This document shows positions 1 through 9,826 of a DNA stretch of 64,000 bases, one piece after another (within the stretch, counting starts at the first letter, position 1; each line of letters opens with the position of its first letter). The DNA lies in the NCBI GenBank assembly GCA_036245805.1, contig BTRK01000006.1, positions 56,103,257 to 56,167,256 on the forward strand, written 5' to 3'. The notes beneath the pieces are model-generated. The model worked only from the letters and a program-made list of their open reading frames with translations, searched no databases and was not told the origin of the DNA. This DNA comes from Pristionchus mayeri (Eukaryota > Nematoda > Chromadorea > Rhabditida > Neodiplogasteridae). The translations under genes were made by a program, and so were the position numbers.

Positions 1-1
1 C

Positions 2-3000
2 TCAAGTTCGATACAGGTTTATGAGACATTTTTCGATAGCAAATCCATTTTTCCAGCCCCATTCCCTGCCATCACCCTGTGCAATCTGAACCCGTACATG
101 AACACGCTCGTGAGGGACGTAGAGAAGATTCGTATTATTGTGAGGAACAAACTTGCTAGACTAATTATCCTCGCTTGTGTCTTCCCATTTATTCTTAGTA
201 AGCAGCAATGTTCACCAGCTGTTGTAAACCGACAGTACCTCTAATCGTCTCGCACTTCAGCTCAACGCCTACAACGACGTAATGAACAAGGCCGCGGCGC
301 TGAACGACAAGAGTTTGTCAAGTGAGGATTACGATGAGGAGGAAGAGGAGGTAAAAAAGAGGACGATTCTCGCCAACCCGATTTTCGATCTATTTAGGTC
401 GAAACGACTACGAAGAAGAGAGGAAAGCGATCGGCCAGCAGCAATTTCGAGCCGGTAACTGAGTATTTTTTGCATAATATGAGATAAGTCCACACCACGA
501 ATTGGGTGATATTGTAGAAGAGACTCAGGGTTATACAACTTTTATTCCAGAATATGGCGAAATACTTTTTATCCAAGCAGTCTACTATAACATATTTTGT
601 CCGGGTATTTCGGTGTATATTTTTGAGTTCAACCATAAGAAAATTAATACGTAAACATTTAAATTAGGCGTTGTCCGTATGCGAATGTGAAGAGGAATGC
701 ACGCCCAATGTGACTGCGCTTCCGGAGGAAATTACGGAAGGTGAACGATTTTTAGCATCTCCAGGACCCAGAAAGGCACCTGCGAGTTTACAAGTTGATC
801 TATTTCGTCATTGTAGGCAACACTATGTGCATCTGCTCATTCGATCGAGAATCGCAGGATGCCTGGCCCTGCTATACACAAGTTCGTGTTTTGACTGAAT
901 TTCGCATAAGAAACTAATTTTGTAAATATCTATTACGAGTTCCAATAGAAGCTCTTTGCTACTGTATAATCGATTGGCGTTCCATAATGTTTCGCCTTTT
1001 CAGGATGACTGGTACAACACTACGTGCGTGTGCAACGATCACTCCTTCTGCACCAAAGACGGCGAGGGAATCGAGGAAGGACAGAAGGTCAAGGGAGACA
1101 AGCAGTGTCTCTGCCAGAACAACGACCCCTTCTGCGTCGAGCACGAACACGTATGCTGCCGTTTTCTATACGCAGATGCATATCTTCGCATTCAATTAAT
1201 ATTGTAAATTTATGCTCAGGGTTCTGTATTAATGACTTCGGATAAAACTCAGAAAACTCATCCGACAGCATCCAAATCAAGCGTAGAAAAAGGTGAATGC
1301 TCAGGCGAAAGCGCTACTCAAGCTCTGGGAGTTTTTCGGCCGACACACCGCTGAGGAAATGGGAAAGATCATGGAAGCGCTTGGATTTGAGGTTACTTTT
1401 TCATGACAATTTGAGGCAATATCAAAGCGAATTCGAAATTTTTTTTGACTTTTACTGGAACAAAGATCTTTGTTCTCGGTAATGGTGTGGCGGTATTCTC
1501 TTCAAAATGTAGTGCAAATGCGCGATGTTCGCTAGGGCCTAACGGACGAGGTGGCGATCGTCACAAAGGCCAAGGAGAACATCATCTTCGCCATGTCGGA
1601 GATGTCTGAGGAGGTCAGGAGGAACGTCTCAATCCAGAAGCACGAGCTGATACAGAAATGCACCTTCAACGGCAAACCCTGCAATATCGAGAAGTTGGTT
1701 CCATGCTTTGTACTCAACGCATCGCATCTTTTACTCAGGAATATTTGCCACATCTTTTACTCAGGATCAATTGTTGAGCAGTCGGTCTAGTTTTTTTGGG
1801 AGATCAAAGAGCAACTTCAGGGACTTCATGCAGATAGTTGATCCAACATTCGGTAACTGCTACATGTTCAACTACAACAAGTCAGAGCCACTGAGCAGCA
1901 TTCGAGCGGGTCCTATGTACGGTTAGTACGGACAGTTCGCACTTGCACGGTTATGACACAGGAGGAATGCAACTATTATTCACTGATTCGTGTGACTATC
2001 TGTTTCTGTCTTTCGCATGATCAAAAGATTTTGAACGTCGTTGAAAATTTGAAACTTTGACGGTCTTCGAGTGCTCATGTACATCGCTGCGGACGAGTAC
2101 CTGCCCACAACAGAAGCAGTTGGCATCCGAATGACCATCCACGACAAGGACGACTTCCCATTTCCGGTACTCTATTGTTACCGGGATTGGCGTAATGGAT
2201 AATTCCAGGACACCTTCGGTTACAGTGCACCTACCGGATACATCTCTTCGTTTGGAATGAACATGGTATCTACAAATGATTTTGTTTTGTGTAGAATTGC
2301 TGCAACAAACTAAAAAAAATGAATTTTACAGAAAGCCATGTCTCGTCTGGCGGCACCATATGGAGATTGCGTGCCCGATGGAAAAACTGAGAGCTACATC
2401 TACGAGGATTATGTCTACTCGACTGAGGTTAGTTTGAAAATATTTCTACGAATATGGATATATTCCAGGGTTGCTACCGTACGTGCTTCCAAGACATGGT
2501 TATCGACCAGTGCGGCTGCGGCGATCCCCGATTTCCCGTGATAGGCAACGCCAGTCACTGTTTCGTGTTCGAGCCGGAACAACGTCAGAGCTTATCTTCC
2601 ATTTCATGTTTATCTCTGCCACACATTACTGATAGAAACACGAACACATTAAATCCTCCTCCATCGATCAGTTAGAATTATAGCTGATATTTGATAATGC
2701 GAATAGGATGAAGAATAGGATCACTCGAAGTTTGGAGTCTCAATCAATCCCTCGATCAGGAAAATGTCTCGAGGACAGGACGAAGGAGCTCGGCAACATC
2801 CACTCCTCATTCAAATGTCGCTGCCAGCAACCGTGCAAGCAGAAGGTGTTCACGGGTGAGAAATTATTATTTCAAAAGGACTAGGTAGCTAGGTGGCTTC
2901 TTTGAAATACCATTGTTGAATCTGGTTTCAAGCCTACTTGAAAAGGTCCTCTAGGCATGCAAATTAAGTTTCTTACTCCGAGGCGATCTGGCCGTCGCAA

Positions 3001-3592
3001 TCGCTGAACATCACACTGGGATCATGCGATATGGAGCCAGACGAGTGCAATGAACACTATCAGTGAGTGCAACTTCCTAACAGTAAATTGATGTTTTTTC
3101 CTCAATAATATTAAAACTATGCTATGTTGATACTCCATTTGTTTTGATTTATCAACTAAATTAGACTTCAGAGAGAACGGCGCCATGATTGAAGTGTTTT
3201 ACGAGGCACTCAATTTCGAAGTGCTTTCCGAAAGTGAGGCGTATGGAGTGAGTATATTCTTGATTATGTTTTTCCCAAGAAATGGTTAGAACTGTGCTTG
3301 GCAGCAAGTAAATTATTATTTTATTTTATAGCAGGAAGGTTCGACAGTAATGTGCTAATGTTTTCCAGATCATCAAGATGATGGCCGATTTGGGCGGTCA
3401 GCTGGGGTTGTGGTCGGGCATTTCCGTGATCACTTGCTGCGAGTTCGTCTGCCTATCGTGCGAGTTGCTCTACATGGTGCGTTCACTTAGAATTTTTACG
3501 AAAGAAAGCGATACGCTTAGGTGATCATGCACCACTACACGCTGTACAAGAGACGAGTCTGGGAGCGAAGGAGAAATAATGAGCCTTGGTGA
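2..3592 (+). CDS. Degenerin (DEG/ENaC) sodium channel subunit, 5'-partial, 16 exons in the window
   Basis: Amiloride-sensitive-type cation channel subunit of the plasma membrane; relatives act in mechanosensory and motor neurons. My model: 2-139, 261-350, 668-793, 1004-1150, 1305-1391, 1536-1693, 1821-1921, 2072-2166, 2209-2265, 2332-2427, 2469-2583, 2760-2855, 2969-3062, 3172-3247, 3369-3476, 3521-3592. This is 1656 nt, 551 residues plus TGA, with phases agreeing throughout. Landmarks in order: [11 protein letters not shown] just after TM1, Cys-rich segments ([19 protein letters not shown]), [11 protein letters not shown], the Cys-rich domain ([18 protein letters not shown]), [13 protein letters not shown] before TM2, the pore [11 protein letters not shown], and a short basic tail ending NNEPW. 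Potential N-glycosylation sites include NVT, NTT, NVS, NAS and NIT. The N-terminus and TM1 lie left of the window. The [18 protein letters not shown] block makes me favour an UNC-8-like member, but the paralogue is not certain. Exons 2, 3 and 8 have uncertain borders. Confidence 0.9.
351..454 (+). other. Open, coding-like stretch downstream of degenerin exon 2 (alternative exon extension)
   Basis: Exon 2 can end at GAG|gtaaaa (350), which keeps phase with the next exon. The same frame stays open for another 34 codons and reads like protein ([16 protein letters not shown]), reaching a second possible donor at CG|gtaact (454). The longer form changes phase and does not fit the 668 acceptor. I therefore favour the short exon, but alternative splicing or a missing small exon is possible. 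Confidence 0.35.
1694..1820 (+). repeat. Intron with a duplicated 16-bp acceptor-like motif
   Basis: Inside this degenerin intron the 16-mer catcttttactcagga occurs twice, at 1725-1740 and 1751-1766, 26 bp apart. Each copy ends in a pyrimidine-rich tract plus CAG, so each could act as a splice acceptor. The phase-correct acceptor is the later cttcag at 1820, which joins NIEK to DFMQIV. Confidence 0.6.
3172..3592 (+). other. Degenerin pre-TM2, pore and TM2 exons with C-terminal tail
   Basis: The last three exons (3172-3247, 3369-3476, 3521-3592) hold the conserved pre-TM2 stretch and the conducting pore. The GLWSGIS segment contains the G-x-S selectivity-filter motif of DEG/ENaC channels, followed by a hydrophobic TM2 rich in Cys ([17 protein letters not shown]). 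The alanine in SEAYG matches, by my recollection of the family, the degeneration ('d') position where large residues make neurotoxic channels; here it is the wild-type small residue. The tail after TM2 is short and basic ([10 protein letters not shown]). Confidence 0.85.
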
Positions 3593-3821
3593 TGCTATTC
3601 CTCCAGGCTCATCTGAATATTGACCTCAATCACTTTAATAATGAACACGACATGGATTGTATTTGTTACTCTACTTATTTATCTCAAAACTATTTGTACA
3701 ACCAGTAAAGAGAACGAGATTACCACATAAATGCAGCATCAATCCGAGATGTCGATGGCTACAAAATCATGAGATTTACGCTTGATGCTACTGTTATTTA
3801 CAGTTAAAATTCCGATCCATA
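3593..3821. other. Convergent intergenic spacer between the two genes
   Basis: This is the 229-bp gap between the degenerin stop (+) and the stop of the kinase-like gene (-). It must carry both 3' UTRs and both poly(A) sites. I see AT-rich sequence, but no textbook AATAAA that I would assign to either gene. Confidence 0.6.
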
Positions 3822-6800
3822 TTACTTCTTGGTTTCGGCGCGGCCCATCTGGAAAATCATATTATGCTCAGTCCACAAGCTTAGAATGCTTATCAAAATT
3901 TGCTAGTATGGGACTTTCACGAGCTGTGGCAGATTGAACTTTGCGAAATACGGTAAACTTTTGAGATCGAAATCAGTGATACGATTTTTAGCTCACCATC
4001 ATAAGTGTCCGTGCATATTTCTTCTTCAGCAGCTCCATTTCATCTACAGGTTGTCCTTCTTCTCTTCTCGCGTTCTTAAAAATTTGTTTTAAGTCATCGA
4101 AATGAAATTGTATTGAGCTGATAAAAAAGTCCATGTTTACGATAATGTGTGAAAAATCATGCAATCAGCGCTCACGTTTCCACTGATGTACTCCCTCAGC
4201 CACTCCATCTCAGCCAGTAGCTTCTTCCTCATCCATCTGTCTCTCCTCTGATGTACCGCTTCTTCCATCTCTTGTTGCAGCACCGTGGCTGCTCTTGTCG
4301 TGTCGGCTTCTCTATTGTCCGCCACGGGAAGAGGAGGAATTGAAGAGGTTGTCGGCACCTCCGGCTTCATCCGACCATCCTGAACGAGGGATTGATGTTA
4401 TCAATCTTTGTTTAGTGTAAATCCTTGCTGTAGACTACAAATAAGATGAACATACCTGATCATTCTTCTTCTGTACTTCTTTCCGTTTTCCTTCCCTAGG
4501 CTGTTTCTTCGCTTCGACATTGCCATACCCCAGCTCATTTTGATGTTCGCGAGAGACAAATGTTCTCTGAATCTGAGCCTGATTAAAAATTTACAAACCA
4601 TCTCTAACCATGCTTTGCAGTTGTTCGGTTGTATGTGACGAGCTGCACGGAGCGTCCTGAAATAGAAATAAATAAATAAATAATTTTGCCCTGTGCTATT
4701 AAAATACTTTTCACATTGGGATTTCATATTTTTCAAAAATAAACGAGTCGACACTTCTACTGGTGCTCCTCGATCGATTCATCTGCCTAGGATTCTCCTT
4801 CTTCTTCGCAGCCTTCTGTACCTCTGGTGTATCGATTTCCATTTCATCAAGCATCGCACGGGAAAAGAATCCCTGAATATGTATAGCACTTTGAGAGAGT
4901 ACTCAATTTTCAGTATCCCATCCGTACAATAATGGTGGATATTTCGAACAAAATTGTTTCGAAAGATTACGTCTCAGTACTCCAATCAAATTAATTATAG
5001 GATTAATGAACTTACAGAATCTCGCGAGTCCTCTTGTTTATGTTCGATGGGGTCTTTGTCCTGTAACTTTAGTTTTTTAAGGCTGTTGCAACATAATATT
5101 ACGGAGAGAACTCAGAACATGAAATACAACCATCACTGCTCCCCTCGATTTGAGGGGAGCAGTGCTGAACGACGTATAAGGGGTCATGGGGATCGCCGCC
5201 GGCGTGTGCAAATATGAATACAACCTAATTTCCGCTAACAAACTCACGACAAATTCGGCGTGAACCTTCGCTCCATCCACCATTCTGAGGAAGTTTGGAG
5301 TGCGAAAAGTAAGCTCTTCCAGAAAATTGAGCATGTTGAAAACGAGTTACTCAAAAAAAAACAATCGGAGTCAACCATTTACCTTATCCATGTAGAATAG
5401 CTTGAGGCGCGTTTCCGGAGGCTGTATGATTTCGGGAGATCTGCAAGATCCATTTGTTCTCAATTTCGAAATAGAAGACAGCAAGCACCTGCGAATGACG
5501 TCTCCCAGAGGCTTCGTACATAGCACCCTCATCGTCTTATCGAATATCGTATTGCCCTTCAATAATTTGATAATGCATAATAATAACACTATTTGTTCGA
5601 TGGATTTGCAATATTTAATCGATTCGGTGCATAGCGTAATTTAATACGATACTCAGTGTACGCATCACTCATTCCAGTAATAACTAACCCAGTAAGTGAC
5701 GTGGAAATGGACGTTAATGATGAAGTTTCCTTTTTCGTCAGTCATTGGCACTCTCTTAGGGGCGAGCACCTTTTCCTTCTTCGGCACGATTACTTTTTCC
5801 TTCTTCTGTAATTAAGAAAATCAGAATAACTGATCGAACGAAAAAAAAGAACGAAAAAATAACGTACCGGGATGATGACACGGATTTCTTCCTCAGCTGA
5901 GAGGTTGACATCTCGAGCTCGCTGCACCGTGCATCCATCGGATGTTGGACACAGAATGTACACGAAACCGTTCGAATCGACAGCGAAAGGGTGGTATTTG
6001 CCATTAGGATCAAGGCTGAAAGGAAATGAGCAATCTTGACATTTTAAACTTAAAAGACTTTTCTCAATATTGGAAAAATGGCGTACTTAGTCGGAGCGAT
6101 TTCATAGGATAGCGAGTGGACGTTGATAAAGATTACACGGCCAGAAACTACAGCTAGCAGATGATTCTTGGCGCAGAACCACCGCATCGTCTTATCAACC
6201 TGATATGTTTTGTATTTTATGGTGGAAATAAATGGCAATTTCCAAACGATCGTTTTTGTACCGAAACATAACCAAGTGACGAACAGGATTAGAAAGTCCC
6301 ACCCAATATGAATGATTATAATTTCAAGAACTGGATCACTTACAATTTCCATAGCAATGCTCTTGTGAGTGACTTCGTCCGTGATCACATTGAGAAGAGA
6401 AGTGATGAGAATCTTATCGTCTTCCGCTTTGACGAACATCAGCTGCCGGCTGCAAAATGGCCTTTTGAACTTTGAAGTTCGTTAATGAACTTGTGATCAA
6501 TGGTATCCCAACTCTTAAATAAATACATTCAGAAAATGACTCAATTGTGATTTTAGACACCATTCACCCATAAGCAATTCTCGTTCGATCAGCAACGTTG
6601 TTGGGAATGTTGATGTGGCAAATCTTCTCGGCGTTCTCTCCTGCACAACGATAGTATGGTCTTCACCTTATCTTCATTGCATATGATCTTTAGTTATGAA
6701 TATGATCATGGTCAACATAGTATTATATGTTTAGATAATCATAATTCATTTTGGAAATTAAATATGAAACGCTTAGTGTCAAACTCTACCACCGCATAAG

Positions 6801-9800
6801 ATATGTTCGTGCATTTCGTTTCCCTAGCTATACTCGCCTGTCTTCCACAGATAGATCGTCGCATCTCTTGCTTTCGCGTGATTTGCATGGATGATATACT
6901 CCGAGTCGGAGAATCGAGTGAAGTACCCGGATGGAATCTCAAAATTCATATGCATTGCAACGCATGAAGTTGAGCTGATTATCATATAAAACAGAACATA
7001 GATTGGAATCAATGAACATGACGATGAATGAACTAACTCGTGTATACTCGTTTCTTCCCGTATCGCAGTCGACTCTCCACATGCTCATCCATTCAGTTCG
7101 TTGTGAGTCATCCAAGAAGTAGATCTAAGAAGACGACAATAAGAACGCGTGCTGACTAGATTGGTTTTTTATTTATTAATTACATGAAATTAAGATGTTT
7201 GGTTCTCTGCCGTCTTAGATATGTGTTCCATGGCGGGTTCTAATCTGCATAATCATGAACTTGTTTCGGATTTTCAACCTCACCTTCCCGTCAGTAGCAC
7301 CCAGTCCATGCCGAGAGTTGCCATTAAGCACGAAGTCAGTCGTCCTTTTTGCTCTTGGCATTCTGAAGGCGTTGTTACTTGGTCAAGTGAGACAAGTGAG
7401 ACAAGTGAGACTATATTAGGTCGGATATACTATTCTTAATGCCGCAGTGATATCATCATAGTGGGATAGTGTTTTGCAAAGATCCCGTAGAGTAAATGAT
7501 GTGCACGCTAAATACAATGCACCAAATTTTCGTAAAAAATGAATTTCAGCAAAATCTAACCTGTTCTTGCGATCATCGTCATATCCAAATATGGACTTGC
7601 CAAAGCCGAAGTTCGGTGAAGACTCTTCGGCCGGGAGATCAAGCGTCCTGTAAAGGTCTATCCTTCAAAACTCGCTGTTTCTATGGACAACATTCAAGGA
7701 CCCTTCCTACCCGCACTCACATATTCCCTCCACTCTCAACTGAACACAAATTAGCTTGCATTATTGATAACTCTATAATTCGTATTGAATCTCACTCACC
7801 TGCATTTCATAGACCTATGGTCCTGGCAGAAGTTGAGTAGACTGACGTCACCATCTTCAAAGGGAAGCTCATTGCTTGGACTGACTAGTAAATAAACAAA
7901 CAAAACAAACGTTAAGCAAACAGGAGCTTTACAAAGTAAACAAAAAATACAAACCTCGCTCAGCTAGAAAATGAGGCCGATTGATGGAGTTGACTACCCG
8001 TTTGAAGTGCATTTTCACCGATAATGAGCAAGACAAATAATATGTATTCAAATGGGCAGTAATGGCAGAGACACAGAGGGGCAGGCGTGAGTCTATTCGT
8101 CTGGCACTCTGCCATTACTGGAGATGTTTGCCAGCGGGTCAGGTGGGAAAAGCGAGAGAGAGAGAGATAGGAGAGAGGACCGATCGAGGCGATGTTGTTA
8201 TTGAGGGAACCGAGAGTAAACAAAGTGTGATACTACATTTAAAAAATTGCTTTCCAAAGCATTTATTTTTTTCCGCATTGTTCCAAAGCATATGGCCTGA
8301 GGGTAGAACGTCGAACGTTCATCAGAGTTATTTACGAAAAACGTGCGAGACAGACATGTGCACCCCCTCAGGCATGCACTGCTTTTCCCGTATTGTAATA
8401 ATATCTTTATACATATTGTCAATATTATCTTAAAATTATTCTCCAATTTCTTCTTCATGAGATGCGAAGTAACGGTGACACAGCGCTGAAGGGTGCTGTA
8501 TAGTATCGATCGAAGAAACTGCTCACCTTTGAAGGTAGGTCTTCTCTTTTGGTTGAATCTGCAGCATTCTACAATGATAGTGGCGAGGAGGTGATGGCAG
8601 TCTTGAGGAGGCTCTAAGATGAGTCTTCTGTAATATTGGGAACAGATAAAGCATTTTGATGAAGAACGCAAGAATAATTGAGAACCGACTAGGAGGCGCA
8701 ATGTAGAAAATGAAAAAAATAGGTCCGATAATAGAGCGGTTAGTATTTTTATCTTGGGATAGCGACTCGCTACCAGTGACGGTATATTTCTTCACATTTT
8801 TCAGGCAAAAACTAAATGCAATACCCCGATCCGACATTATACAGCAGTTGAGGGTAGCTGAATTGATGAAACGGAGCTCTCTCTGTGATGAGATGGACGA
8901 TGAATGCACCCAGAGTGTATACGAAAGACTGAAAGGCGGTCATGCAGCTGATATTTGTGAATTACCCACCCGCTGAATAATTTCGAAATTCGTTTAGTCA
9001 ATCTACCTTTTCATCTAACTTCTCGTCTCTGAACACTTCCGGTGGCCAGTAGCCTATCTCCACTCGTCTAATATCTTTTTCGGCTATGGTTATGCTTCCC
9101 GTTGGACTAACCGTGACGCTGAAAATCATGCGTTTATATACAAGCCAACAGAAGATCTCACGTTCTCATTCCGACCGCTTGAGGCTTCTTTACTAGCAAC
9201 AATAGGAGATTGCAAACGAATAAAATGAGATCGCTCCAAAATCCGTCTGATTTGCCTCTGCACTCGAGATATTTAGCAGATTTCTTCGTGTTTTCGATCG
9301 ATTTCGGCACAGTCATGCTGAGTACACTTACACGCTCAGAAGAATTGTATTTTCTTACCTCTGTTTGAGTTTGGTTTTCTCGTATCCGCCAGCGCAATTA
9401 GAGAGGCAATCAAATTCGAAGATGTTTTCAAGAACGACCCTTTTTAGTTTATCCAGCTCCACCAAGATGTTCCTGATGTTTTCAGCATTAGTAATTCAGA
9501 TCATTGAGTGCAATTACCTTTCACAGTTCATTAATCTACTGAAGTTTGTATTTGATTCATATTCACCGTCAACGGTGTCTATTGAAGAGCACTGGTAAGA
9601 TTTTCTTTTACACTCCTGAACGATCTTCCGAATTTCCCGTTCGAGCCGGCTGAGCTGCTGTGTAATATCCCTGCAACCGTATACTTTCCAAACTTAATTA
9701 AATGTTTATTGATATTTTTAATTGCAAATATAATTTCGAAATTCAATACCCGGAATATGCTGCGGAAGGACAGACAATCTCCCAGGAATCATCAGAGGGC

Positions 9801-9826
9801 TTCGATTCAGATTGAGAGAGGTCCAT
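3822..9826 (-). CDS. Multidomain protein: pseudokinase C-lobe, beta-propeller-like region, beta-grasp segment, charged tail
   Basis: Exons in transcript order: 9826-9750, 9670-9614, 9472-9359, 9118-9007, 8928-8825, 8627-8527, 7884-7800, 7647-7561, 7362-7284, 7124-7038, 6937-6838, 6640-6568, 6449-6344, 6199-6087, 6015-5868, 5805-5689, 5535-5383, 5313-5248, 5060-5016, 4872-4822, 4656-4609, 4572-4456, 4379-4176, 4032-3997, 3848-3822. They sum to 2307 nt (768 residues plus TAA) with every junction in phase. I take ATG 9826 as the start; it lies 5 nt after a ttcacag acceptor-like site, so it could be trans-spliced or preceded by an unseen exon. Approximate domains: coiled-coil-like N-terminus 1-80, kinase C-lobe 84-188, propeller-like 245-480, Lys-rich linker 482-502, beta-grasp 506-593, basic/Ser tail 594-704, coiled-coil-like 705-760. 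I do not recognise an orthologue. The kinase-then-propeller order recalls LRRK proteins, but no ROC-COR or LRR is seen. Function is unknown; a scaffold role is a guess. Confidence 0.78.
3997..4379 (-). other. Charged, coiled-coil-like C-terminal exons
   Basis: Exon 4379-4176 encodes a Pro/Ser/Thr stretch and then a helical, highly charged segment (ATVLQQEMEEAVHQRRDRW, KKLLAEMEWLREYI). It is followed in phase by LLKKKYARTLMM (4032-3997), and the coding ends MGRAETKK. The heptad-like spacing suggests a coiled coil. The 4032 exon needs a gaaatggag acceptor; the better-looking ctgtag upstream would end the protein after MKWSC. Confidence 0.6.
5134..5164. repeat. Perfect 13-bp stem hairpin in an intron
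   Basis: CACTGCTCCCCTC (5134-5146), loop GATTT, then GAGGGGAGCAGTG (5152-5164). It sits in the intron between the exons ending at 5248 and starting at 5060 of the minus-strand gene. It is too short for a canonical pre-miRNA by itself and has no T-run for a polymerase III stop next to it. Confidence 0.85.
5248..5805 (-). other. Beta-grasp (ubiquitin-like) segment
   Basis: After a Lys-rich linker (KKEKVIVPKKEKVLAPKR), three exons (5805-5689, 5535-5383, 5313-5248) give a ubiquitin-like order: strand NFIINVHFHVTYW, strand RVLCTK, helix PLGDVIRRCLLSSISKL, strand RLKLFYMDK, then MVDGAKVHAEFV. The last matches the usual 'L.DG..VH..F' ending of ubiquitin-like folds. No Gly-Gly tail follows, so it would be an integral domain and not a conjugated modifier. 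This is inferred from pattern only. Confidence 0.45.
6641..6837 (-). promoter_or_regulatory. GC-AG intron
   Basis: The junction that keeps phase (TGG AAG ACA G / GA GAG AAC) uses the donor ACAG|gcgagt and a gttgtgcag acceptor. GC-AG introns are a known minority class in nematodes. The nearest GT donor would break the frame that continues into ENAEKICHI. Confidence 0.65.
7384..7410. repeat. Short tandem repeat, three copies of aagtgagac
   Basis: Three perfect head-to-tail copies of a 9-mer within the intron upstream of the exon 7362-7284 (minus strand). Simple minisatellite seed; no coding role. Confidence 0.85.
8057..8120. repeat. 14-bp inverted repeat with 36-bp spacer, in an intron
   Basis: CAGTAATGGCAGAG (8057-8070) is the exact reverse complement of 8107-8120. 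It lies in the largest intron (7885-8526) of the minus-strand gene. Just downstream is a short GA-rich simple repeat (about 8153-8170). No target duplication or long flanking similarity is visible, so I do not call it a mobile element. Confidence 0.8.
8527..9118 (-). other. Kinase C-lobe-like exons lacking catalytic residues
   Basis: Three exons (9118-9007, 8928-8825, 8627-8527) join in phase into the second half of a protein kinase fold. SPTGSITIAEKDIRR lies where beta7-beta8 and DFG should be, but DFG is replaced by EKD. YWPPEVF matches the APE region. SFVYTLGAFIVHLITERAPF matches helix F and the DVYSLG segment, with the Asp missing. QLLYNVGSGRLILEPPQDC and then RRPTF match helices G-I, and the subdomain XI Arg is kept. 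No HRD loop is visible in the preceding exon (residues 45-82), and there is no glycine loop or VAIK lysine upstream. This is the pattern of a pseudokinase or a kinase-derived scaffold. The match is by motif reading only. Confidence 0.68.

Larger units (their letters stand above)
5868..7647 (-). other. Beta-propeller-like (WD40-type) region
   Basis: Exons between 7647 and 5868 encode about 235 residues made of short hydrophobic strands alternating with turns, as in a degenerate propeller. Examples are GATDGKIYFLDD, ARDATIYLWKTGEN, RQLMFVKAEDDKILITSLL, NHLLAVVSGRVIFINVHSL and SNGFVYILCPTSDGC. 'TIYLWKTGE' resembles a WD strand d. Blade count and GH/WD signatures are not clear, so the call rests on the strand pattern. 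Confidence 0.5.

Noticed and set aside
5134..5164. microRNA precursor
   Set aside because: A 13-bp stem with a 5-nt loop is too short and no longer imperfect stem extends from it.
8710..8976. A + strand ORF that looks like a C-terminal exon (acceptor tttttcag, ending CELPTR)
   Set aside because: The same bases on the minus strand encode the kinase helix F-G segment, in phase with exons on both sides; the + frame has no partner exons.
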